Positions 57,738 through 64,000 of a stretch of DNA of 64,000 nt are shown piece after piece. A model generated the notes under the pieces. The model saw only the letters and a program-made list of their open reading frames with translations. It searched no databases and was not told where the DNA came from. Position 1 is the stretch's first letter. Each line of letters begins with the position of its first letter. The DNA is from Microbacterium sp. MYb66 (lineage in GTDB: Bacteria > Actinomycetota > Actinomycetes > Actinomycetales > Microbacteriaceae), in contig NZ_PCOV01000003.1 in assembly GCF_002979435.1 (NCBI RefSeq), positions 310,001 through 374,000 on the forward strand, written 5' to 3'. The position numbers were made by a program, and so were the translations under genes.

Positions 57738-58483
57738 GCGGCGACCTCCGCGAGCCAGCGGCCGACGGTGCCGCCGAAGACGCGCTCCTCGGTGTCGGCG
57801 TCGAGCCCTGCGCCGAGCACCTTGCCGACGTTCGCCGCGAGGTCGATGTGGTGCAGGTCGGACCCGAAGACCACCCGGTCGGAGCCGAGGCGCTCGACGG
57901 CCAGTGCCACCTCGCCCGCGCCGATGATCGTGCCCGAGGTGTCGACCGCGACGTTCGGACAGGCGCGCACGGTGTTCACCGCCGACTCGGGCTGGCCGCC
58001 GAGGTGCGCCATCAGGAAGCGCACGTCGGGATGACGGCGGGCGGCCGCCGCGATGTGGTCGGCCGTCGACTCGTACGGGAACTGCCCCACGGTCTTGCGC
58101 CAGGCATGAGCGAGCACGATCAGGCGGTGCTCGGCCGCGTACTCGAGGATCGGGTCGGCGAGCGGGTCGTCGGCGAGGGTCGCGATCCAGAGCTTGATGC
58201 CGATCATGCCGCGGTCCTCGACGTTGCGCCGCAGGTCGTCGAGGCTGTCACGGCCGAAGCGCGGGTTCACGTAGCAGTAGCCGCGCAGATGATCCGGGTG
58301 GCGGCGCAGCTCTCCGGCGAGGACGGCGTTCATCTCGGTGACCTCGTCGAGGCTCGGGTGCGGCTGGAAGCCCCCGATGTTGCTGCAGAGGAAGAGATCG
58401 ATGCCGAGGCGCTCTCCGGCCTCGAACGCCTGCGGGTCGAAACGCCCCTCGTCGAGGTGCGTGTGGGCGTCGATGCCGGTCAT
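57734..58483 (-). CDS. Amidohydrolase-family metal-dependent hydrolase (COG2159-like)
   Basis: A 249-residue TIM-barrel hydrolase with the full signature: GIDAHTHLD (HxH) at the start, GIKLWIATLADDPLADP, VLAHAWRKTVG, FLMAHLGGQPES (His) and VVFGSDLHHID (Asp). It resembles the amidohydrolase_2 family of lactonases and decarboxylases. ATGA overlaps with the aminotransferase and with the following barrel protein. Probably opens a lactone or cyclic amide in the pathway; substrate unknown. Confidence 0.85.
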   Translation of the reverse strand: MTGIDAHTHLDEGRFDPQAFEAGERLGIDLFLCSNIGGFQPHPSLDEVTEMNAVLAGELRRHPDHLRGYCYVNPRFGRDSLDDLRRNVEDRGMIGIKLWIATLADDPLADPILEYAAEHRLIVLAHAWRKTVGQFPYESTADHIAAAARRHPDVRFLMAHLGGQPESAVNTVRACPNVAVDTSGTIIGAGEVALAVERLGSDRVVFGSDLHHIDLAANVGKVLGAGLDADTEERVFGGTVGRWLAEVAA

Positions 58484-59697
58484 GCCGCGGCCTCTCGCAC
58501 CGCCACCGCGACACGACGCAGGGTCTCGTCGATGTCGTCGTCGGTGTGTGCGGCGTTGACGTAGACGACCCGGTAGAAGGAGAGCCCGTGGCGGAAGGCC
58601 GCCCGCAGGAAACCCTGGAGCTCGGCGTCGGAGCCCACGAACTGCGGGCAGGCCGGATGACCGACGAGCCGGATGCCGGAGCCGGCCTCGGCGAACACGG
58701 CGTTCATGCCGTCCTGCAGGCGCGTTCCCGAGGCGTGCAGGCGGGCGATGACATCGCGGTCGCGGATCGCCGTCATCGTCGCGGTCGCCGCCGCGAGCGA
58801 CAGCGTCTCGCCGCCGTAGGTCGACGTCACGACCACCTCGCCGCGGTCGAGGACGCCGAGCACCTCGCGCCGCCCGCAGTACACGGCGAGCGGCATGCCG
58901 TTCGCGATGCCCTTGCCGAACACCGACAGGTCGGGGAGCACGCCGGTGGCTTCGGCCATGCCGCCGAGCGCGACCCGGAACCCGGTGACCATCTCGTCGT
59001 AGGCCAGCAGGGCACCGTGCCGGTCGGCGAGTTCGCGCAGGTAGCGGTAGAAACCGGCAGCCTCGGGGACGGCGGGGTAGTCGGCGGCGACGAGGATGAC
59101 CGCGATCTCCGATCCACGGGTGAGGAACAGGCGATCGAGTGTGGCGCGATCCTCCCAGTCGACGGCGTGGTGCAGCGCGGCGAGGGCTGCCGGAACCCCG
59201 GGCACGGCATCCGATGTCGCACCGGGCAGCACGCGGGCGCCCGCGGCGAGCGAGTTGAGCCAGCCGTTGTAGCCGATCTGCACCACGCGGTCGCGGCCGG
59301 TGTGGGCGCGGGCGATGCGGATCACCGCGGCCAGCGCCTCGCCGCCCGTCTTCAGGAAGCGCGCGGCCTCGGCGCCGGGAACGAGCGCGCAGAACAGCTC
59401 GGCCGTCGTCGTCTCGAGCGGATGCGGGTGTCCGAACAGGATGCCGTCGTCGAGCTGGGCGCGGATGGCGGCGTCGACGGTCGGATCCGCGTACCCGAGC
59501 GTGACCGGGCCGAGCGCGCACCGGTAGTCGATGAACTCGCGCCCGCGGTCGTCCCAGACCCGGCATCCTCGACCGCGGACGATGACCTCCGGCTCGTCCG
59601 GGAGCAGAGTGGGCGCCTTGGAGTTCGTGCTCGATCCGACCGGCATCACCGCGAGAGCTCGCTGCCGCCATCCGGTGGTCGTCTGCGGGGTCTGCAT
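58480..59697 (-). CDS. Class III PLP-dependent aminotransferase
   Basis: A 405-residue fold-type I enzyme. Glycine loop FLKTGGEALAAVIRIARAHT (usually G.EA), substrate aromatic segment VQIGYNGWLN, Asp of the PLP ring in LLAYDEMVTGFRVALGG, and the Schiff-base Lys in SVFGKGIANGMPL. It is closest in plan to glutamate-1-semialdehyde aminomutase-like transaminases, but gene context (sugar operon) suggests a keto-sugar or amino-sugar substrate. Start MQTPQTTT at 59697 with GAGAGG upstream. Internal to the operon, ATGA overlaps the amidohydrolase. Confidence 0.93.
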   Translation of the reverse strand: MQTPQTTTGWRQRALAVMPVGSSTNSKAPTLLPDEPEVIVRGRGCRVWDDRGREFIDYRCALGPVTLGYADPTVDAAIRAQLDDGILFGHPHPLETTTAELFCALVPGAEAARFLKTGGEALAAVIRIARAHTGRDRVVQIGYNGWLNSLAAGARVLPGATSDAVPGVPAALAALHHAVDWEDRATLDRLFLTRGSEIAVILVAADYPAVPEAAGFYRYLRELADRHGALLAYDEMVTGFRVALGGMAEATGVLPDLSVFGKGIANGMPLAVYCGRREVLGVLDRGEVVVTSTYGGETLSLAAATATMTAIRDRDVIARLHASGTRLQDGMNAVFAEAGSGIRLVGHPACPQFVGSDAELQGFLRAAFRHGLSFYRVVYVNAAHTDDDIDETLRRVAVAVREAAA

Positions 59698-59735
59698 GCC
59701 TGGCCTCTCTGCCGTCTGCGTCTGTCGTGTTCGGT

Positions 59736-60761
59736 CTAGGCGAGTGCGACGACCTCGCCGCCGCGGGCCGCGGAGGCCTGGGCGGCCTTGGCGATCTCGA
59801 CCGTGCGGATGCCGACACCGGCGTCGGGCTGCGGCTGGCGGCCTTCGCGCACGGCACGGACGAACTCGTCGAGCAGCAGCGCATCGAGCTCCGCGCCGAC
59901 CGGGCTCCACGTCTCACCGTGGGCATCGTGTCCGGCGACGCCCTGGGCGAAGGGGCTGACCGTGACGGTGCCGCGCTCGGCGACGACCTGCAGCGTGAGA
60001 CCGCCCCAGGTGGCCGAGCTCATCGGCCAACTCCAGGAGCAGTCGATCGTCGCGACGACGCCGCTCGGGTACTGGATCGTGACGAGTCCGCCGGTCTCGA
60101 CCGCGAGCTCGCGCTGCGCGTGCAGGATGCTGTTGGAGACGGCGCGGACGGACCGGGCCCGCTCGCCGAGCAGCTCGTCGAGGAGGTCGGCGCAGTGCAC
60201 GACGTGGTCGACGAGAGCGCCGCCGCCCGCCAGCTCGGGGTCGGTGAACCACGCCCGGTCCTGGGGGAGCTTGCCGTTGTTGATGCCGGTGACGCCGAGG
60301 ATCCGCCCGAGTCGGCCGCTGCGCAGTTCGGCGATCGCGTCGCGTACGCCGGGCGCGAATCGGACCGGGTAGGCGACCATCAGGATCACGCCGGCCCGCT
60401 CGCAGGCCTCCTGCATCGCGATCGCGTCGTCGACCGTGGTGGCCAGCGGCTTCTCGCAGAGCACGTGCACCCCCGCGGCGGCGGCGCGCTCGACGAGGGC
60501 ACGGTGGCGGGAGTTCTCGGCGGCGATGACGACGGCATCCGGCTTCCACGCGAAGGCCTCGTCGTACGTCTCGACGTAGGCGACGCCGAGCTCCGCGGCC
60601 AGCGCGGCACCGCGGGGGGCGTCGTCGGGAGCAGTGGCGCCGTCGGGGTCGGCGGCGATCAGCTCGACCCCCGGCACCTGCTTCAGCGCGTGCACGTAGC
60701 TGAGGGCATGCGTGTGCGCGAACGACAGCACGGCGATGCGCAGCGGGGCGGGAACGGTCAT
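59736..60761 (-). CDS. Gfo/Idh/MocA-family oxidoreductase 1
   Basis: A 341-residue NAD(P)-dependent sugar dehydrogenase. N-terminal Rossmann fold (RIAVLSFAHTHALSYVHALK, where the usual GxGxxG is altered to SFAHTHA) and the EKPLATTVDDA motif with the catalytic Lys. The C-terminal barrel segment contains GVVATIDCSWSWPMSSATWG. The missing glycine loop suggests weak or unusual cofactor use. ATGA overlap with dehydrogenase 2. Confidence 0.9.
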   Translation of the reverse strand: MTVPAPLRIAVLSFAHTHALSYVHALKQVPGVELIAADPDGATAPDDAPRGAALAAELGVAYVETYDEAFAWKPDAVVIAAENSRHRALVERAAAAGVHVLCEKPLATTVDDAIAMQEACERAGVILMVAYPVRFAPGVRDAIAELRSGRLGRILGVTGINNGKLPQDRAWFTDPELAGGGALVDHVVHCADLLDELLGERARSVRAVSNSILHAQRELAVETGGLVTIQYPSGVVATIDCSWSWPMSSATWGGLTLQVVAERGTVTVSPFAQGVAGHDAHGETWSPVGAELDALLLDEFVRAVREGRQPQPDAGVGIRTVEIAKAAQASAARGGEVVALA

Positions 60762-61783
60762 CGGACGACCTCCTCGGCGTCGGAAGCGGCGCGTTCACGG
60801 ACGGCGTCGGGCAGCGCGACGGGGGCGCCCGTGCCGATCGAGGCGTACGCGGCCTCGGCCACGGCGACGGCCTCGATGCCGTCCGAAGGGCTGACCCTGG
60901 CATCGCGACCTTCACGCAGGGCAGCGACGAAGTCGGCGATCTCGGAGAAGTACGGGCTCTCCTGCGGCGACATCGGCGGGAGGTAGTCGGTGTCACCGCC
61001 GTCGAGCACGGCATCCGTGCGCAGCGCATGGTCTTCGGCGCTGTCGTGGCGCAGGCGTCCCTCGGAGCCTGCGACCTCCACGCTCGTGCGGAACGGCATC
61101 CCCGGGGCGACCCAGCTGGCATGCAGATGACTGATGACGCCGTTGCGGTGCGTCAGCACCACGTGAGCGGTGACGGGTGCAGGCACCCGGTCGTCGACGG
61201 TCGGCGGGTTCTGCACCGCGAAGACGGTGGCGACGGGCCCGGCGAACCAGATCGCCTGGTCGATGTCGTGGATCATCAGGTCGCGGATCACCCCGCCGCC
61301 CGCGCGCTCCGAGAAGAACCAGGGCGTCTGGGGAGCGGAGCCGGCGCGGCTGAACCGCTGCACCGCGAGCGTGCCGATCTGCCCCGCGTCGATGCCGGCC
61401 TTGATCTGCGCATACTCGCCCATGTACCGCACGACGTGGGCGGGGAAGAGTCGCACTCCGGCCTCCGCGGCGGCACGGGCGACCGTCTCGGCGGCCTCGA
61501 CCGTCGCCGCCAGCGGCTTCTCGCAGATGACATCGCGTCCTCGGGCGATGGCGCGCAGCGCGAAGTCGGCGTGCGTGCTGCTCGGGGTCACGATGTCGAC
61601 GATGTCGACGAGTCCGATCAGGGTGTCGACATCGGCGACGAGCGTGAACCCGTACTCCTCGGCGATCTCCTCGGCTCTGGCGAGCGAGGTCACGTATCCC
61701 TCGGCGCCGAGCGCGCGCCAGGCGTCGGCGTGCACGCGCGAGATGCCGCCCGCGCCGATGAGTCCGACCTTCAACGTGCTCAC
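60758..61783 (-). CDS. Gfo/Idh/MocA-family oxidoreductase 2
   Basis: A 341-residue dehydrogenase with intact Rossmann motif KVGLIGAGGISRVHADAW, DIVTPSSTHADFAL and CEKPLAATVEAAE (catalytic Lys). GGGVIRDLMIHDIDQAIWFA carries the usual D.GVH-like active-site residues (IHDID). GTG start at 61783, overlapping the ROK stop (GTGA). Likely oxidises the same compound family as its neighbour. Confidence 0.93.
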   Translation of the reverse strand: MSTLKVGLIGAGGISRVHADAWRALGAEGYVTSLARAEEIAEEYGFTLVADVDTLIGLVDIVDIVTPSSTHADFALRAIARGRDVICEKPLAATVEAAETVARAAAEAGVRLFPAHVVRYMGEYAQIKAGIDAGQIGTLAVQRFSRAGSAPQTPWFFSERAGGGVIRDLMIHDIDQAIWFAGPVATVFAVQNPPTVDDRVPAPVTAHVVLTHRNGVISHLHASWVAPGMPFRTSVEVAGSEGRLRHDSAEDHALRTDAVLDGGDTDYLPPMSPQESPYFSEIADFVAALREGRDARVSPSDGIEAVAVAEAAYASIGTGAPVALPDAVRERAASDAEEVVR

Positions 61784-62952
61784 TGCTTCTCCTCGGTGTT
61801 CTCGTCCACTCCGGCCGGCTCGTGCGGCAGGGGCGTGATCGGCGGGGCCGGCATGTCCTCGATGCCGTAGATCTCGGCGGCGTGCCGCTGGAACGCGTGC
61901 ACGACAGCGCCGTGGGCCGCAGCTTCGGCACCCAGACGCGCCTCGGCGAGCGGCACCTGGAACGGCAGGCCGAGGTGACCGGGGAGCGCTGCCCGCAGCG
62001 GGTCGAGCAGCTGTTCGTGCGCGGCGGAGAGTCCGCCGCCGATCACGATCATCGCCGGGTCGACCGTCATCGTCAGGGTGGCGATGCCGTGGGCGAGCTC
62101 GTCGATGAAGCCGTCGAGCTCCTGCTGGGCGACCGCGTCTCCGCCGCGTGCCTTCGCGAAGACCTCGGCGGCGGTCGGGGCGGTCCGCCACGAGATCTGT
62201 CCGGTCTCGGTGTTCAGTCCGCGGAAGGCGAGGCGGCCGATGTCGCCGGCGGCGTTGTGGATGCCGCGGCGCGGACGCCCGCCGAGGATGAGGCCCATCG
62301 CGATGCGGTTGCCGACCGAGAGGTAGATGACGTCGTCGACGAGCTGTGCCACGCCGAGGTGGTGCTCGGCGACCGCGGCCAGGCGCACGCCGTTGTCGAC
62401 GGCGACGGGGCAGCCGAACGCCTGCCGCAGCTGCGAGCCGATGTCGATCCCCGACCACTCGGGGATCACGACCGAGGTGGTCACGCGCCCGGCATCGTCG
62501 ACGATGCCGGGGAGGGAGACGCCGACCGCGCGCACTTTCGAGGCGGCGATCGAGACGGCCGAGAGGGTGCGGCGCACGTCGTCGATGACGGCCGCGAGCT
62601 TGGAGGCCCCGTCGGGGTGTGCGGCGACGCCGGAGTAGTTGCGCTGCGCGATCACGGCCCCGGCCAGGTCGGCCAGCACGACGCGGACGCTCGCGACGCC
62701 GATGTCGACACCGACGACGGTCCCGGCGGCGGCGTGGAAGGAGTAGCGCCGTGCGGGTCGCCCGGCACCGCCGCCGTTCTGCACCGGCGCGTCGACGATC
62801 ATGCCCGACTCGCTCAGCGTGGTCACGGCGTTCTCGACCGAGGTGCGCGAGATCTCGAGCGAACGCGAGAGGTCGTTCACGGTCGCAGGACCGGCATCGC
62901 GCAGCTGCAGTGCGGATCGCGCAACGATCGAGAGTGGACTGGTCACGGCCAT
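61780..62952 (-). CDS. ROK-family transcriptional regulator without zinc motif
   Basis: A 390-residue ROK repressor. N-terminal winged helix (TVNDLSRSLEISRTSVENAV), sugar-kinase-like ATP motif VVGVDIGVASVRVVLADLAG (DIG, with altered phosphate loop), ROK segment VSLPGIVDDAGRVTTSVVIP and VAVDNGVRLAAVAEHHLG. The zinc-binding C-x-C-G-x2-G-C motif of NagC/Mlc is missing; its place holds AAGDIGRLAFRGLNTETGQ. First gene of the operon, with its own promoter (62991-63018). It probably represses this operon and the divergent binding-protein gene. Confidence 0.93.
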   Translation of the reverse strand: MAVTSPLSIVARSALQLRDAGPATVNDLSRSLEISRTSVENAVTTLSESGMIVDAPVQNGGGAGRPARRYSFHAAAGTVVGVDIGVASVRVVLADLAGAVIAQRNYSGVAAHPDGASKLAAVIDDVRRTLSAVSIAASKVRAVGVSLPGIVDDAGRVTTSVVIPEWSGIDIGSQLRQAFGCPVAVDNGVRLAAVAEHHLGVAQLVDDVIYLSVGNRIAMGLILGGRPRRGIHNAAGDIGRLAFRGLNTETGQISWRTAPTAAEVFAKARGGDAVAQQELDGFIDELAHGIATLTMTVDPAMIVIGGGLSAAHEQLLDPLRAALPGHLGLPFQVPLAEARLGAEAAAHGAVVHAFQRHAAEIYGIEDMPAPPITPLPHEPAGVDENTEEKQ

Positions 62953-62990
62953 GTGCTGTCCCTTCTTCTTCTCCGTCGTCGGGTGCGATC

Positions 62991-63018
62991 AAATTAGCAC
63001 ACCGGATTCTCAGATCAA
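62991..63018 (-). promoter_or_regulatory. Promoter of the ROK operon
   Basis: Minus strand TTGATC (-35, at 63013-63018), 16 bases, TAATTT (-10, at 62991-62996). AT-rich for this genome; shares the 190-bp divergent region with the binding-protein promoter. Confidence 0.6.
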
Positions 63019-63074
63019 GGTTTGACGTTCTCGAACTGGAAACACGGCTGAAACAACCGTCTGAGAACTTGTAC

Positions 63075-63105
63075 TTGACGAATTATCCCATTGCAGTGTC
63101 ATAAT
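63075..63105 (+). promoter_or_regulatory. Promoter of the sugar-binding lipoprotein gene
   Basis: TTGACG (-35), 19 bases, CATAAT (-10). The two promoters of the divergent region are about 60 bases apart; no perfect dyad is visible, so the ROK operator cannot be pinned down. Confidence 0.5.
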
Positions 63106-63141
63106 GAACCGTACTCAGCACGGTATAAGCAAAGGAGCACC

Positions 63142-64000
63142 ATGCGCGTCAGCAAGATCACCGGCGTCGTCGCGGGAATCGCGGCCGCCACCCTGTTGGC
63201 CGGATGTTCGGCCGGCGGAGGCAACACCGCAGAGGGTGAGCAGGACATCACGGTCTGGCTCTACCCGGTCATCGCCGACGAGGCGGTGCACAAGGACTTC
63301 TGGGACTCGACGATCGCCGACTTCGAGAAGAAGAACGAGAACATCAACGTCACCTACGAGATCTTCCCGTGGGCGAACCGCGACGAGGCCCTCCAGACGG
63401 CGATCGCGGCCGGCAAGGGCCCGGACGTCGTCTACCTGATCCCCGACCAGCTCGCGGCGTACCAGAAGTCGATCGCCCCGCTCAACGATCTGCTGAGCGA
63501 AGAGCGTCAGAGCGAGCTGCTGCCGAACGTGAAGACGTCGGTCACGCTCGACGGCGACATCCTCGGCGCCCCGATCCTCACCAGCGCCATGCCGCTCATC
63601 TGCAACGCCGCCGCGTTCGAGGCCGCGGGCGTCACGGAGTTCCCCGAGACCTGGGACGACATCACCGCGATGGCCCCCAAGTTCACGGAGAAGGGCATGT
63701 ACGCCCTCAACTACCCGGCATCCGCCGAGAACACCCTCAACCTCACCTACTACCCGCTGCTCTGGCAGGCCGGTGGCGAGGTCTACACGAAGGACGGCGA
63801 CGTCGGGTTCGACAGCAAGGCGGGCACGCAGGCGCTCACCTTCCTCACCGACCTGGCGGAGGCGGGAGCCCTCGACCCCGAGGCGCTCACCACCAACGTC
63901 CCGCTCGAGCAGACCGCCGTCGCCCAGGGCAAGGTCGGCTGCACGTGGAACAACGCGGTCACCGAAGTCGTGCCCTTCTGGGGCGAGGAGAACGTCAAGG
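63142..64000 (+). CDS. Sugar ABC transporter substrate-binding lipoprotein (partial, runs off right edge)
   Basis: The first 286 residues are in the window; no stop is reached. Lipoprotein signal SKITGVVAGIAAATLLAGC (lipobox LAGC, Cys22). Mature part is a family-1 (MalE/UgpB type) binding protein: TVWLYPVIADEAVHKDFWDS, GKGPDVVYLIPDQLAAYQ, LGAPILTSAMPLICNAAAFE, ETWDDITAMAPKFTEKG, LWQAGGEVYTKDGDVGFDS and the C-lobe AGALDPEALTTNVPLEQTAVA. AAAGGAG lies four bases before the ATG. It should open an ABC sugar importer operon to the right, divergent from and probably co-regulated with the ROK/dehydrogenase operon. Confidence 0.95.
   Translation, partial: MRVSKITGVVAGIAAATLLAGCSAGGGNTAEGEQDITVWLYPVIADEAVHKDFWDSTIADFEKKNENINVTYEIFPWANRDEALQTAIAAGKGPDVVYLIPDQLAAYQKSIAPLNDLLSEERQSELLPNVKTSVTLDGDILGAPILTSAMPLICNAAAFEAAGVTEFPETWDDITAMAPKFTEKGMYALNYPASAENTLNLTYYPLLWQAGGEVYTKDGDVGFDSKAGTQALTFLTDLAEAGALDPEALTTNVPLEQTAVAQGKVGCTWNNAVTEVVPFWGEENVK

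Noticed and set aside
1..64000. tRNA, rRNA genes or CRISPR arrays
   Set aside because: No T-loop-like conserved segments with matching acceptor stems, no rRNA sequence and no regularly spaced repeats were found by eye.

Overview
The window looks like the chromosome of a high-GC Gram-positive bacterium of the Microbacteriaceae, most likely Microbacterium or a close relative. This is judged from about 68-70% GC, strong GC3 coding bias, frequent gcatcc/ggatgcc words, ATGA/TGATG gene overlaps, actinobacterial families, and several leaderless genes whose TANNNT -10 box sits 6-7 nt before the start codon. No species can be named from sequence alone. No rRNA, tRNA, CRISPR array, transposase or integrase was recognised.

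Layout. 1-1.2 kb: end of a sugar operon (class II aldolase, DeoR regulator). 1.4-6.8 kb, minus strand: a four-gene unit of sigma factor, small sandwich-like protein, intracellular S8 subtilase and TPR-CHAT protease; this is the best candidate for a poorly described system. 6.9-16.9 kb: small membrane protein, MFS exporter with divergent ArsR-like regulator, FUSC-type transporter, two ABC exporter operons each with its own regulator and a clear palindromic operator, and an RsmC-like methyltransferase. 17.2-21.6 kb: glycine betaine importer (proVWX type) and a choloylglycine-hydrolase-family amidase. 21.6-27.4 kb: two-component system divergent from a lipoprotein + PG-binding adaptor + ATPase + FtsX-like permease module. 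27.5-29.5 kb: lipase-maturation-factor-like protein and a small secreted protein. 30.0-33.2 kb: DrrAB-like ABC exporter with DUF1048 and PadR genes, then a LysM-like secreted protein. 33.3-38.6 kb: LuxR-type two-component system divergent from an ABC/FtsX transporter. 38.7-41.0 kb: arylsulfatase between imperfect direct repeats. 41.2-45.4 kb: a second copy of the lipoprotein/adaptor/ATPase/permease module, with the lipoprotein tandemly duplicated. 45.6-49.0 kb: aspartyl dipeptidase, Dcu-type dicarboxylate carrier and ThrE-like exporter operon. 49.1-52.2 kb: SGNH hydrolase, a Cmx/CmrA-like exporter preceded by an 8-codon leader ORF, an acidic protein, a membrane protein. 52.0-54.1 kb: a lower-GC segment (membrane protein, cutinase, XRE regulator) bounded by 162-bp direct repeats of the 3' end of the preceding gene. 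54.2-56.9 kb: CorA, ECF sigma factor and its membrane partner. 56.9-64 kb: a catabolic operon (ROK regulator, two Gfo/Idh/MocA dehydrogenases, class III aminotransferase, two TIM-barrel hydrolases) divergent from a sugar-binding lipoprotein that runs off the right edge.

How it works together. Most of the window is envelope biology and export: five ABC exporter loci, each with its own regulator or sensor except the second adaptor module. These are punctuated by nutrient-uptake operons (betaine, dicarboxylate/dipeptide, unknown sugar derivative). The two adaptor modules are paralogues and probably handle related envelope stresses or compounds. The sigma/S8/CHAT unit stands apart: both proteases lack signal peptides, so they should act in the cytoplasm, and an arginine-containing tandem repeat in the S8 protein is an attractive cleavage site for the CHAT partner (inference).
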